From: JAPLKB01 sp964532465
Lineage (GTDB): Bacteria; Desulfobacterota; Syntrophorhabdia; Syntrophorhabdales; Syntrophorhabdaceae
Assembly (NCBI GenBank): GCA_964532465.1
Contig: CAZHHX010000002.1
Location: 1 to 64,000, forward strand
Reading direction: 5' to 3'
Length of the DNA stretch: 64,000 bases
Every line of letters starts with the position of its first letter. Within the stretch, counting starts at the first letter, position 1. Below the pieces are notes generated by a model. That model saw nothing but the letters and a program-made list of their open reading frames with translations. It was not told where the DNA came from and did no database searches. This document shows positions 8,603-17,959 of the stretch, in pieces. Position numbers and translations under genes: made by a program.

Positions 8603-9334
8603 GTGAAAATGCATATAGAAGAAGACGAAACACTTGATATCCTCTGCAATGATGAACTGAAAATAATTCAGAAGAAAGACGGCTACAGATTCTCAATAGA
8701 CGCTATTCTTCTGTCAAACTTTATAACCCTGAAAAAGCATGAAAGATTACTGGATATCGGTACAGGCTGCGGTATTATACCTGTCTATATGTCAAAGAAA
8801 GGCTGTGAGAACTCTATGACAGGCATAGAGATACAGGAGGAATTATTTCAGGCAGCCCAAAAGAACAGAGACCTCAATAATTGTGAAAATATTGAGTTTA
8901 TTCATGGCGATATTAAACTTTTTATTGAAAGCTTAAGAAAAACATCTTTTCATGTAATCGCATCCAACCCTCCTTATACAAAAGAACATACAGGAAGAAC
9001 AAGTCCGAAGCATTCGCGGTTTATAGCAAGGTATGAATCATATATAGACCTTTCTGCGCTGCTTTCAGTTTCATCGGCTCTGTTGAATAAAAAAGGACGT
9101 TTTTACATTATTTATCCTTCAAAAAGGCTGGGTGAACTCATATACACAGCAAAAGCTCATAAGCTTGAACCAAAAAGACTTAGATTGGTTTATCCGAAAA
9201 AAGAGGAGGGAGCCAACCTTTTTCTTGCTGAATTTATAAAAGAAGGCGGCATGGAAGTAACTATTGAAAAACCTCTTTATATATACGATAATGAGCATTA
9301 CGCAAAAGAAATTAAGGACTACTACCGTTTCTGA
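8603..9334 (+). CDS. trmN6: tRNA1(Val) adenine-N6 methyltransferase-like protein
   Basis: The 243-residue protein is a SAM-dependent N6-adenine methyltransferase of the TrmN6/YfiC type. It has the SAM-binding LLDIGTGCGIIPVYM near residues 46-60, GIEIQEELF as the acidic motif II, and the catalytic ASNPPYTKE (NPPY box) near residues 120-128. The expected role is methylation of A37 in a valine tRNA, but other rRNA/tRNA adenine targets fit as well. The frame opens with GTG at 8603; ATG at 8609 is an equally good start. It is followed after 12 bases by the polyprenyl synthase gene. Confidence 0.75.
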   Translation: MKMHIEEDETLDILCNDELKIIQKKDGYRFSIDAILLSNFITLKKHERLLDIGTGCGIIPVYMSKKGCENSMTGIEIQEELFQAAQKNRDLNNCENIEFIHGDIKLFIESLRKTSFHVIASNPPYTKEHTGRTSPKHSRFIARYESYIDLSALLSVSSALLNKKGRFYIIYPSKRLGELIYTAKAHKLEPKRLRLVYPKKEEGANLFLAEFIKEGGMEVTIEKPLYIYDNEHYAKEIKDYYRF

Positions 9335-9346
9335 AGGAGTAAATAT

Positions 9347-10315
9347 ATGGAACAGGTTTTGAAACTGATTGAAGATGACTTGAAAAAACTCGAAGTATCA
9401 ATAGATCAATTAGTTTCAACAAGAGTCGGTTTCATAAGAGAGATTGTAAATTATATAGTAAAATCCGGCGGAAAAAGGATCCGGCCGATCCTTGTTATGC
9501 TCAGTTCAAAACTCTGCGGATATGAAGGCGATAAGCATATAACCTATTCTGCGATTATTGAGTTTATTCATACGTCAACACTTTTGCATGATGATGTGGT
9601 AGATAACGCGAAAACAAGAAGGGGAGCTTCAACAGCAAATACAATATGGGGGAATGAAGCGAGCGTCCTTGTCGGGGATTTTCTCTATACAAAGTCCTTT
9701 GAGCTTATGGCAGAGGGAGATAATTTCGAAATCGTGAAGACCATGGCCCACACCACAAAACAGTTGTCTGAAGGTGAAATACTGGAGCTTCTGAAAACAT
9801 CGGATGTTAGCACCACCGAAGAAGATTATTTCGAAATCATAGGGAATAAAACAGCGGTTCTTTTTTCCGTGGCATGTGAAATAGGCGCTATACTGGGAAA
9901 TGTTGATGGAGAAAAAAGGCTTTCTTTAAAAGAATACGGGCACAATCTCGGCATGGCTTTTCAATTGACGGATGATATGCTTGACTACAACTCATATGAT
10001 GAAGTTCTCGGGAAGAAAGTAGGGACTGATCTTAAGGAAGGAAAAATAACGCTTCCCCTTATCAGCGCCATGAAAGCCGCGACAGATAAAGAAAGGGCTC
10101 TTGTTAAAAGAGTGGTTGAAAAATCGAGCATTACATTAAAAGATTTTGAGAGGATAAGGGCAATTATAGAAAAATATGACGGGATAAAATACACATCCGA
10201 TAAAGCAATGGAATACACAACCGCGGCGATCAATTGTTTAAATGCCTTTGCATCCTCACCTTTCAAGGACGCGCTTCTTGAGCTTCCCGAGTATGTACAC
10301 AAGAGGAAAACATAA
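9347..10315 (+). CDS. ispB: Trans-polyprenyl diphosphate synthase (IspB-like)
   Basis: The 322-residue protein is an all-alpha isoprenyl chain elongase making the C35-C45 side chain of quinones from FPP and IPP. The first Asp-rich motif is HDDVVDNAKTRRG near residues 82-94, and the second is QLTDDMLDYN near 207-216. GGKRIRP near residue 44 binds IPP. The ATG at 9347 is preceded by AAGGAG. It is the last gene before two terminators, and it faces carB. The presence of a quinone-type synthase fits a membrane electron-transport chain; product length cannot be fixed from sequence alone. Confidence 0.85.
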   Translation: MEQVLKLIEDDLKKLEVSIDQLVSTRVGFIREIVNYIVKSGGKRIRPILVMLSSKLCGYEGDKHITYSAIIEFIHTSTLLHDDVVDNAKTRRGASTANTIWGNEASVLVGDFLYTKSFELMAEGDNFEIVKTMAHTTKQLSEGEILELLKTSDVSTTEEDYFEIIGNKTAVLFSVACEIGAILGNVDGEKRLSLKEYGHNLGMAFQLTDDMLDYNSYDEVLGKKVGTDLKEGKITLPLISAMKAATDKERALVKRVVEKSSITLKDFERIRAIIEKYDGIKYTSDKAMEYTTAAINCLNAFASSPFKDALLELPEYVHKRKT

Positions 10316-10325
10316 AAAAATATCA

Positions 10326-10358
10326 AATTACCCATCCGGTAACCCCGGATGGGTAATT
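10326..10358. terminator. Bidirectional intrinsic terminator between ispB and carB
   Basis: A perfect 14-bp stem, aattacccatccgg (10326-10339) with ccggatgggtaatt (10345-10358), has a 5-base loop. On the plus strand it is followed by ATTGTTTT; on the minus strand by TGATATTTTTTT. It therefore can end both convergent transcripts. Confidence 0.9.
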
Positions 10359-10410
10359 ATTGTTTTCCAAAAAACTATAAAGCGTAACAGAAATTACTTA
10401 CCAACAAATT

Positions 10411-10436
10411 GCCCGCGCGAGCGGGCTTTTTGTTAT
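10411..10436 (+). terminator. Second intrinsic terminator for the ispB transcript
   Basis: A 6-bp GC stem (gcccgc, 10411-10416, with gcgggc, 10421-10426) and a gcga tetraloop are followed by TTTTTGTT. It overlaps the very end of carB on the other strand and backs up the hairpin at 10326. Confidence 0.85.
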
Positions 10437-13400
10437 TCTATTTCCATATGATAAGCCTGGAGAGATTTGATGCCTGCTCCCTCCTTATTCTCTATATATG
10501 CCTTGATGCCCTCTGCTACCGCTTTGGCTGCCGCTGTTGTTGTGATATAGGGTATTTTGTATTTTATCGCCGTCTTCCTTATGTAAGAATCATCATACAT
10601 GCTGTTTTTCCCTATTGGCGTATTGATGATAAGCTGAATCTCCTTGTTGTGAAGCGCGTCAAGAATATTGGGCCTTCCTTCATGTACTTTCTTTATCAAC
10701 GTAGACGGGATATTATTTGTTGACAGGAATTTCTGTGTTCCTTCCGTAGCAAGGATATCGAAGCCTGCCTCTTTCAGATATTTTGCCACGCCCAGAATAT
10801 CGTCTCTGTCCTTTGGCGATATCGTGATGAGCACAGTGCCTTTTTCGGGCAATTTCTGACCGGCTGCTGCCTGAGATTTAAAAAAGGCAAGACCGAATGA
10901 GTCAGCCATACCAAGAACTTCACCTGTGGATCTCATTTCCGGCCCTAAAGTCGGATCAACCTCAGGAAACATATTAAAGGGAAATACAGACTCTTTTACG
11001 CCTACATGGGCATATTTTTTGTGCTTCAGGTTCATATCCTTCAGTTTTTTACCAAGCATGATCTGTGTGGCAATGCGCGCCATCTGAACACCTGTTACCT
11101 TTGATACAAGAGGCACGGTCCTGCTTGCCCTGGGGTTTGCCTCAAGGATATAAACAATATCATCGGCAATTGCATACTGAATGTTCATAAGTCCTACAAC
11201 GTTCAGTTCAATGGCTATTCTCTTCGTGTATTCGTTTATCATGTTGATATGTTTTTCCGATAAAGTCCGTGGCGGGATCGCGCAGGCGCTGTCGCCTGAG
11301 TGGATACCGGCAAGCTCTATATGCTCCATAATGGAAGGAACAAAGGCGTCCTCGCCGTCTGCCATGGCATCCGCTTCAACTTCAATCGCGTTTTCAAGGA
11401 ACTTGTCAATCAGGATCGGCCTGCCGGACGATATATCAACAGCGGCATTCACATAGGATGTGAGATTCGCGTCATCGTAGACTATTTCCATCCCGCGCCC
11501 GCCAAGTACATATGACGGCCTTACCATAAGAGGATAACCTATTTCCTCTGCTATTTTGAGCGCTTCTTCAAGCGTTGTCGCTGTCCCGCTCTCAGGCTGC
11601 GGTATATCAAGCTTATGCATTACATTTTTGAAACGTTTCCTGTCTTCCGCAAGGTCTATGCTTTCCGGGGATGTACCGAGAATTTTTACTCCTGCTTCTT
11701 CAAGCTCTCTTGCAATGTTGAGCGGCGTCTGTCCTCCAAACTGGACTATCACGCCAATGGGTTTTTCCTTGCTGTAAATACTTAAAACATCTTCGACGGT
11801 AAGCGGTTCAAAATAAAGCTTATCGGAAGTGTCATAATCGGTAGATACAGTCTCCGGGTTGCAGTTGACCATAATTGATTCATAACCCTCATCACGAAGC
11901 GTAAAGGCAGCATGTACACAGGTATAATCAAATTCTATACCCTGGCCTATCCTGTTCGGACCGCCGCCCAGAATCATCACCTTGGGCCTGTCGCTTATTA
12001 TAACTTCGTTCGGCGCGTTATACGTTGAGTAATAATATGAAGCATCGGCTCCGCTTACCGGAACAGCGCACCACGCTTCAACTTTACCCAATGCAATTCT
12101 TCTGTTCCTCAGATCCGCTTCTTTCAGGTCAAGTATCCGGGCAAGGTACTTGTCGGAAAAACCGTCTTCCTTGGCTTTAATAAGGAGATTGTCGGGGAGC
12201 TGCCTGCCTTTATACTGAAGAATCTCTTCTTCAAGCTCTACCAGCTCCTTCATCTGCCCGATAAACCAGTGTTTTATCTTTGTTTTTTCAAATAGTTCGT
12301 CTATGCTTGCGCCTTTCCGTAATGCTTCATACATAATAAACTGTCTTTCCGAAGACGGTTCATTAAGGAGTCTCATCAGGTCATCAAGGGGAAGGTCGTT
12401 GAAATTGCCCGCGAAACCCAGACCATATCGTTTAATTTCAAGGGAGCGGATTGCTTTCTGGAAAGCTTCTTTATAATTTTTGCCGATGCTCATTGCTTCG
12501 CCGACTGCCTTCATCTGCGTGCCCAGTTTGTCTTCCGCCTCTCTGAATTTTTCAAAAGCCCAGCGGGCAAACTTTATAACCACATACTCGCCTGAAGGCG
12601 TGTATTTATCCAGCGTTCCGCCCCGGTAATAGGGAATGTCCTTTAATGTATATCCGCCTGCAAGCTTGGCGGAAACAAAGGCAATGGGAAAGCCCGTGGC
12701 CTTGGAAGCAAGGGCGGATGAACGTGATGTCCTGGGATTGATCTCGATAACCACAATCCGTCCGTCATCGGGGTTATGGGCAAACTGGATATTTGTCCCG
12801 CCGATAACCTGAATGGCTTCGACAATCCTGTATGAGTATTCCTGCAACTTCTGCTGTACATCTTCCGATATGGTCAACATAGGAGCGGAACAGAATGAAT
12901 CACCTGTGTGAACGCCCATAGGATCTATATTTTCAATAAAGCAAACAGTTATCATTTTGTTTTCGGCATCCCTGACAACTTCAAGTTCCAGTTCTTCCCA
13001 GCCGATAACCGCTTCTTCTATAAGTATCTGACCGATAATGCTGGCTGAAATACCCCTGCTCGCAATTGTCTTCAGTTCTTCCTTGTTGTACGCGATGCCG
13101 CCGCCGGTGCCGCCCATGGTGTAAGCCGGCCGTATAACAACGGGATAACCGAGCCTGTCCGCGATTTCCAGCGCCTCTTCAACAGAATAGGCAAGCGCTG
13201 ACTCAGGCATAGGGATATTCAGGCTATTCATCGTTTTTTTGAATTCGTTTCTGTCCTCACCTCTTTCAATGGCATCTACCTGGACGCCTATGATGCGCAC
13301 ACCATGTTTCTGGAGTATGCCCTTTCTCGACAATTCCGCGGCAAGATTCAACCCGGTTTGTCCCCCGAGGTTCGGCAGCAGGCCGTCAGGTTTTTCTTTT

Positions 13401-13642
13401 TCAATAATTTTTTCCAGTACATCAACATTTAGCGGTTCAATATATGTGGCATCAGCCATTCCAGGGTCTGTCATAATGGTTGCCGGATTTGAATTAACGA
13501 GAACAATTTTATACCCCGCGGCTCTCAGCGCTTTACATGCCTGTGTGCCTGAGTAATCGAATTCACAGGCCTGACCGATGATAATAGGACCGGAACCTAT
13601 AATCAGAACTTTGTTTATGCCTTCTATTTTTGATTTTTCCAT
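10433..13642 (-). CDS. carB: Carbamoyl-phosphate synthase large subunit
   Basis: This is CarB, which makes carbamoyl phosphate from bicarbonate, glutamine-derived ammonia and two ATP for arginine and pyrimidine synthesis. It has the usual duplicated ATP-grasp architecture: KVLIIGSGPIIIGQACEFDYSG at the N-terminus and MILGGGPNRIGQGIEFDYTC at the second half, metal-binding VIEINPRTSRSSA and YILEANPRASRT motifs, and a C-terminal MGS-like regulatory domain (VLITISPKDRDD onward). I choose the ATG at 13642 (1069 residues, the normal length), preceded by GGAACGG, rather than the open frame start at 13723. carA is not in the window; carB appears monocistronic and divergent from the hdr operon. Confidence 0.95.
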   Translation of the reverse strand: MEKSKIEGINKVLIIGSGPIIIGQACEFDYSGTQACKALRAAGYKIVLVNSNPATIMTDPGMADATYIEPLNVDVLEKIIEKEKPDGLLPNLGGQTGLNLAAELSRKGILQKHGVRIIGVQVDAIERGEDRNEFKKTMNSLNIPMPESALAYSVEEALEIADRLGYPVVIRPAYTMGGTGGGIAYNKEELKTIASRGISASIIGQILIEEAVIGWEELELEVVRDAENKMITVCFIENIDPMGVHTGDSFCSAPMLTISEDVQQKLQEYSYRIVEAIQVIGGTNIQFAHNPDDGRIVVIEINPRTSRSSALASKATGFPIAFVSAKLAGGYTLKDIPYYRGGTLDKYTPSGEYVVIKFARWAFEKFREAEDKLGTQMKAVGEAMSIGKNYKEAFQKAIRSLEIKRYGLGFAGNFNDLPLDDLMRLLNEPSSERQFIMYEALRKGASIDELFEKTKIKHWFIGQMKELVELEEEILQYKGRQLPDNLLIKAKEDGFSDKYLARILDLKEADLRNRRIALGKVEAWCAVPVSGADASYYYSTYNAPNEVIISDRPKVMILGGGPNRIGQGIEFDYTCVHAAFTLRDEGYESIMVNCNPETVSTDYDTSDKLYFEPLTVEDVLSIYSKEKPIGVIVQFGGQTPLNIARELEEAGVKILGTSPESIDLAEDRKRFKNVMHKLDIPQPESGTATTLEEALKIAEEIGYPLMVRPSYVLGGRGMEIVYDDANLTSYVNAAVDISSGRPILIDKFLENAIEVEADAMADGEDAFVPSIMEHIELAGIHSGDSACAIPPRTLSEKHINMINEYTKRIAIELNVVGLMNIQYAIADDIVYILEANPRASRTVPLVSKVTGVQMARIATQIMLGKKLKDMNLKHKKYAHVGVKESVFPFNMFPEVDPTLGPEMRSTGEVLGMADSFGLAFFKSQAAAGQKLPEKGTVLITISPKDRDDILGVAKYLKEAGFDILATEGTQKFLSTNNIPSTLIKKVHEGRPNILDALHNKEIQLIINTPIGKNSMYDDSYIRKTAIKYKIPYITTTAAAKAVAEGIKAYIENKEGAGIKSLQAYHMEIE

Positions 13643-14038
13643 GTTTTCACCGTTCCTTTCGATTGGGAATTTGTTAAGCAATCTACCAGAGCTATAATAA
13701 GGAGTCAAGGAGTTTAGATTCACAACAATATCAATTGATTCTTCCTTATATTTATTTCAGTATAATACCATGCAGGAAAGTTCATTCGCGAGATGTTTGC
13801 TGCTCCGGCTTATATCACAGCAAAGAAAAATGAGCTTTTTTTTTTCAGATATTTATATGTAATAAAATTTATTATATTGATAATTTTTTCAAAAATATGT
13901 TATATATCTTTTTTATTAACTTAGTTATTTCCTTATTTATGGTAAATTTAATGTATACAATTAATCTCAGCATGTGTTATAAGTTTTACGCTTTTTGTAT
14001 TTAAAAAATATTTATCTGTAAGGGTATTATAGAACATT
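13643..14038. promoter_or_regulatory. AT-rich divergent promoter region of carB and hdrC
   Basis: This spacer separates two divergent transcripts and is very AT-rich between 13840 and 13935. It should hold promoters in both directions, though I could not fix a single -35/-10 pair with confidence. Its right half contains an exact 22-base copy (13951-13972) of the first 22 bases of hdrC. Confidence 0.6.
13951..14004 (+). other. Truncated duplicate of the hdrC 5' end, possible 17-codon leader
   Basis: Bases 13951-13972 are identical to 14039-14060, the first 22 bases of hdrC, at an offset of 88 bases. The copy keeps the ATG and seven codons (MYTINLS), then diverges and stops after 17 codons. 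There is no ribosome site before it. It may be a leftover of a local duplication or a leader/decoy element. Confidence 0.45.
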
Positions 14039-14605
14039 ATGTATACAATTAATCTCAGCAACGATGTCGATTCAGATTTTATCAAAGCGGTTTCCAAAGA
14101 AAGTGGCGAGAACCCCTCGCTTTGTTATCAATGCGGCAATTGTACCGCGGGATGCCCTTATACACAATATTTTGATTATCCCGTAAGTCAGGTCATGAGA
14201 CTTCTTCAGGCAGGACAGAAAGACACGATCCTCAACTCAAAAGCCATATGGTTATGCGCTACCTGCGAGACCTGCACAACAAGATGCCCCTGTGAAATAG
14301 ATGTTGCCGGAATTATGGATACCCTCCGGATAATAGCGCGCCGGGAAAACAGAGTTTCCGAGAAAGATGTAAAACTGTTTTACGATACCTTTCTCAACTC
14401 AATGAAACAATTCGGCAGGATTTATGAAGTGGGAATTCTCCTTGCGTACAATCTTAAATCAGGCCATTGGCTGGCTGATGCGGAGCTTGGACCAAAGGTT
14501 ATGAGCCATGGAAAGATACATTTTTTACCAAAGAAGATAAAGGGCGCCGATAAGGTAGCTCAAATTTTTAAGAGATTTCAGGAAAAGGGAAAGAAGCATG
14601 ATTGA
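14039..14605 (+). CDS. hdrC: Heterodisulfide reductase subunit C
   Basis: The 188-residue iron-sulfur protein carries two classical [4Fe-4S] motifs, CYQCGNCTAGCP near residues 28-39 and CATCETCTTRCP near 78-89, as in HdrC. It should pass electrons between the HdrA flavin and the HdrB catalytic clusters. The C-terminal part is a helical region typical of bacterial HdrC. A weak AAGGG lies 14 bases before the ATG. Its last codons overlap hdrB by 8 bases. It is the first gene of the seven-gene hdr-flx operon. Confidence 0.9.
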   Translation: MYTINLSNDVDSDFIKAVSKESGENPSLCYQCGNCTAGCPYTQYFDYPVSQVMRLLQAGQKDTILNSKAIWLCATCETCTTRCPCEIDVAGIMDTLRIIARRENRVSEKDVKLFYDTFLNSMKQFGRIYEVGILLAYNLKSGHWLADAELGPKVMSHGKIHFLPKKIKGADKVAQIFKRFQEKGKKHD

Positions 14606-15578
14606 AACAGCATACGGCTACTATGCAGGCTGTTCACTTGAAGGCACGGCAAGCGAATACGATACGTCCCTGAAGGTTGTGCTGAAGGCGCTGGGAGTGG
14701 ATTTCACAGAGCCTGATGACTGGAGCTGCTGCGGCTCAACGCCGGCGCATACGGTAGACCATGTTTTTGCTGCCGCCCTTGCAGCCAGAAATCTTGCAAT
14801 CGTTGAAAAGACCGGTCTCAAGACCCTTATAACACCTTGTCCGTCCTGCATGACAGCATTTAAAAAAGCACAACACGGAATGATAAAAAGCGCCTCCTTC
14901 AAACAAGAGGTCAATGAACTTCTCGATGAACCATATGAATGCGGCGTCTTCGCTAAATCCGCCTTGCAGGTAATTTATGAAGATGTCGGTCTTGAAGCAA
15001 TAGCCGCAAAAGTTACCCACGCGCTTCCTGATCTGAAGGTTGCTCCCTATTATGGATGCATCCTTAACAGGCCTCCGGAGATTGCGCAGTTTGACGACCC
15101 GGAAAACCCTGTTTCAATGGATAAAGTTCTTAATGCTTCGGGAATTGAAGTCTGTGATTTTGCTTTTAAAATGGAATGCTGCGGCGCGGCATTCGGAGTG
15201 CCGAAAAGAGACATGGTAAACCAACTTACTTTTAAAGTGCTTTCCATGGCTGTTGACGCCGGCGCCAACTGCATTGCCGTTGCCTGTCCTCTTTGCCAGC
15301 AGAACCTTGATTTGCGCCAGGAACAGGTAAACAGCCTTATGGGGTCTTCCTTTGATATACCTGTTCTCTATTTTTCTCAGATTATGGGTCTTGCCTATGG
15401 CTTCAGTCCTGAGGCGCTTGCCATGGATAAGGTAATTGTAAGCGCAGACCGTTTTGTCCGGACACGTATAACTGCCGAGGAAGCAAGGGAAAAGAGGGAA
15501 AAAGAAACCAAGGCGAAAAATCAGAAACCGAAAACAGCAGATAAAAAAGAAGAAACTAAATCAGAGGAGATAGAATAA
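14598..15578 (+). CDS. hdrB: Heterodisulfide reductase subunit B
   Basis: HdrB is the catalytic subunit that reduces a disulfide with two noncubane [4Fe-4S] clusters held by CCG domains. The first CCG domain runs from YYAGCSLEGTASEYD to WSCCGSTPAHT and CPSCMTAFKKA; the second from YYGCILNRPPE to MECCGAAFGVPKRD and CPLCQQNLDLRQ. All cysteines expected for both clusters are seen. The product has 326 residues with a charged Lys/Glu-rich tail of about 30 residues (EAREKREKETKAK...), longer than usual. In bacteria lacking CoM-S-S-CoB the likely partner is DsrC or another small thiol protein, which is not in the window. hdrA starts directly after the stop. Confidence 0.92.
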   Translation: MIETAYGYYAGCSLEGTASEYDTSLKVVLKALGVDFTEPDDWSCCGSTPAHTVDHVFAAALAARNLAIVEKTGLKTLITPCPSCMTAFKKAQHGMIKSASFKQEVNELLDEPYECGVFAKSALQVIYEDVGLEAIAAKVTHALPDLKVAPYYGCILNRPPEIAQFDDPENPVSMDKVLNASGIEVCDFAFKMECCGAAFGVPKRDMVNQLTFKVLSMAVDAGANCIAVACPLCQQNLDLRQEQVNSLMGSSFDIPVLYFSQIMGLAYGFSPEALAMDKVIVSADRFVRTRITAEEAREKREKETKAKNQKPKTADKKEETKSEEIE

Positions 15579-17540
15579 ATGCGGGTTGGCGTATTCATCT
15601 GCCACTGTGGGAATAATATTGCAGGCACAATCGATGTGGCCAAGGTAGCTGAAGAAACACGAAAAATTCCCGGTGTTGCCTTCGCGACAACTTATATGTA
15701 TACCTGTTCCGAGCCGGGTCAGAATGAGATAAAAGACGCCATAACAAGAGAAGGTCTTGACCGGGTTGTTGTCGCAGCCTGTTCCCCGAGAATGCATGAG
15801 CTTACCTTCAGGCGTACCGTAGAAAAGGCCGGGCTTAACCGCTATTTCTTTGAGATGGCAAATATCAGAGAACACATTTCATGGATCGGTGAAAATAAGG
15901 AACTTAATACGACAAAAGCCACAGAAGCGCTCAGAATGGCCGTGGCAAAGGTCATGCAGAATAAGCCCCTCTATTCGACATCCTTTAAAGTAAATAAAAA
16001 AGTACTGGTCATCGGCGGCGGAGTTGCCGGTATGCAGGCAGCCCTTGATTGCGCTGACGGCGGCCTGGATGTGCTGCTCGTGGAAAAAAGCCCCAGCGTG
16101 GGCGGCATGATGGCCCGCCTCGATAAAACATTCCCTACGATAGATTGCTCCATCTGCATATTGGGTCCGAAAATGGTGGATGTGGCGCAGCATGACAAAA
16201 TAACTCTCCATGCCTATTCCGAAATTGACGAAATAAAAGGGTATGTCGGTAATTATCAGATTAAGATCAGGAAGAAAGCTACATACGTTGACTGGTCGAA
16301 ATGTACCGGCTGCGGCGCCTGCATGGAGAAATGCCCTTCCAAAAACGCCTATGACGCCTTCAATTACGGAGTCGCGCCGACTCGGGCGATAAATATTCCC
16401 TTTCCTCAGGCCATACCGAAAAAAGCGAAGATAGATCCGAATTTCTGCCGTCAGTTTGTTAAAGGAAAATGTGGCGTATGCGCAAAGATATGCCCGACAA
16501 AGGCAATAGACTATGAAATGCAGGATGAAATAATAACGGAAGATATCGGCGCAATTATTGTGGCCACAGGCTATAGCCTTATAGATATTGATAAGCTTCC
16601 GGAATACGGCGGCGGCCGTTACCCTGATGTAATAACCGGAGTTCAGTATGAGAGGTTCCTTAACGCGTCAGGCCCCACGTCAGGCCACATTGTAAGGCCT
16701 TCAGACCATGTGGAACCGAAAACGATAGTCTTTGTCTCCTGCGCGGGTTCACGCGACAAGTCTATCGGCATACCATACTGCTCAAATTTCTGCTGCATGT
16801 ATATCGCAAAGCAGGCAATCCTTACAAAGGATCACATTCCTGATTCTCAATCCTATGTGTTCTATATGGACATCCGTTCCCCCGGCAAGGGCTATGATGA
16901 GTTTACCAGACGCGCGCAGGAAGAATACGGGACAAAATACGTACGGGGACGTGTATCCAGGATTTATCCGAAAGGAAACAAGATGGTCGTAAGAGGCGCT
17001 GATACGCTTCTCGGCACTCAGGTTGAGGTTGAAGCGGATCTCGTTGTCCTCGGCACCGCGGTAGTTTCTACACCTGACGCGGCTCATATGGCGGAAAAGC
17101 TCCACATCTCCTATGACACCTTCGGTTTTTATGTGGAAAGCCATCCAAAATTAAGACCTGTTGAAACAAATACGTCGGGCGTGTTCCTTGCAGGCGCTTG
17201 TCAGGGTCCCAAGGATATACCGGCTTCCGTCAGCCAGGGAAGCGCTGCCGCCGGCAAAGTTCAGGCGCTGTTTTCAAAGGATATGCTTGAATCCGACCCT
17301 GCTGTTGCAAGGGTAAATATGAATTCCTGTGTCGGATGTCTTAAATGCGTAAAAACATGTCCCTTCGGAGCCATTAAAGAAAAAGAGCTTCGCGACGGAA
17401 CGGTCAAAGCTGAAGTCATCGAGACTGTCTGCGCGGGTTGCGGGGTCTGCACTGCCACCTGTCCCTGCGGCGCCATACAGCTGCAGCATTTTACCGACAA
17501 TCAGCTCTTAGCGGAGGTTAATGCCATATGCCAGAAGTAG
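15579..17540 (+). CDS. hdrA: Heterodisulfide reductase subunit A (bifurcating flavoprotein)
   Basis: The 653-residue HdrA has all expected modules. The N-terminal domain begins MRVGVFICHCGNNIAG with Cys-rich ACSPRMHELTFR near residue 68. A Rossmann FAD motif GGGVAGMQAAL lies near residues 147-157, followed by an inserted ferredoxin pair (CTGCGACMEKCP and CGVCAKICP). A second FAD half has SCAGSRD and CSNFCCMYIAKQA, and a C-terminal ferredoxin pair has CVGCLKCVKTCP and CAGCGVCTATCP. HdrA splits electron pairs between ferredoxin and the disulfide. ATG follows the hdrB stop directly, and flxD overlaps the end by 13 bases. Confidence 0.95.
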   Translation: MRVGVFICHCGNNIAGTIDVAKVAEETRKIPGVAFATTYMYTCSEPGQNEIKDAITREGLDRVVVAACSPRMHELTFRRTVEKAGLNRYFFEMANIREHISWIGENKELNTTKATEALRMAVAKVMQNKPLYSTSFKVNKKVLVIGGGVAGMQAALDCADGGLDVLLVEKSPSVGGMMARLDKTFPTIDCSICILGPKMVDVAQHDKITLHAYSEIDEIKGYVGNYQIKIRKKATYVDWSKCTGCGACMEKCPSKNAYDAFNYGVAPTRAINIPFPQAIPKKAKIDPNFCRQFVKGKCGVCAKICPTKAIDYEMQDEIITEDIGAIIVATGYSLIDIDKLPEYGGGRYPDVITGVQYERFLNASGPTSGHIVRPSDHVEPKTIVFVSCAGSRDKSIGIPYCSNFCCMYIAKQAILTKDHIPDSQSYVFYMDIRSPGKGYDEFTRRAQEEYGTKYVRGRVSRIYPKGNKMVVRGADTLLGTQVEVEADLVVLGTAVVSTPDAAHMAEKLHISYDTFGFYVESHPKLRPVETNTSGVFLAGACQGPKDIPASVSQGSAAAGKVQALFSKDMLESDPAVARVNMNSCVGCLKCVKTCPFGAIKEKELRDGTVKAEVIETVCAGCGVCTATCPCGAIQLQHFTDNQLLAEVNAICQK

Positions 17541-17959
17541 CCACGAAAGAACTCCGTGTTGTCGGTTTCCTCTGTAACTGGTGCTCATACGGCGGCGCTG
17601 ATACTGCCGGGGTAAGCCGTTTTAAACAGCCTACAGACCTCCGGATTATCCGGGTGCCCTGTTCAGGCAGGGTTGATCCGCTTTTTGTAGTGAAATCCCT
17701 TCTCAACGGCGCCGATGGAGTACTCGTCTCCGGCTGTCATCCAAGGGACTGTCATTATTCGGATGGAAATTTTTACGCGAGAAGAAGACTTGAAATGCTG
17801 AAAAGGCTGCTTCCTTTTCTCGGCATTGACGAGAGAAGATTTTACTACACCTGGGTCTCTGCTTCAGAAGGAGCGAGATGGCAGCAGACAGTAACAGAAT
17901 TTACAAGCAGAATTCATGAGTTGGGCCCCCTCCATATTAAAAAGGAGGCTGCCCTATGA
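17528..17959 (+). CDS. flxD: MvhD/FlxD-type hydrogenase iron-sulfur subunit
   Basis: The 143-residue protein is a MvhD-type [2Fe-2S] electron-transfer subunit. The family Cys are seen in LCNWCSYGGAD near residue 15, in PCSGRVDP near 44, and in SGCHPRDCHY near 67. In methanogens MvhD links hydrogenase to HdrA; in bacteria the same protein (FlxD) links FlxABC to HdrA. It overlaps hdrA and flxC by a few bases, so translation is coupled. Confidence 0.88.
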   Translation: MPEVATKELRVVGFLCNWCSYGGADTAGVSRFKQPTDLRIIRVPCSGRVDPLFVVKSLLNGADGVLVSGCHPRDCHYSDGNFYARRRLEMLKRLLPFLGIDERRFYYTWVSASEGARWQQTVTEFTSRIHELGPLHIKKEAAL

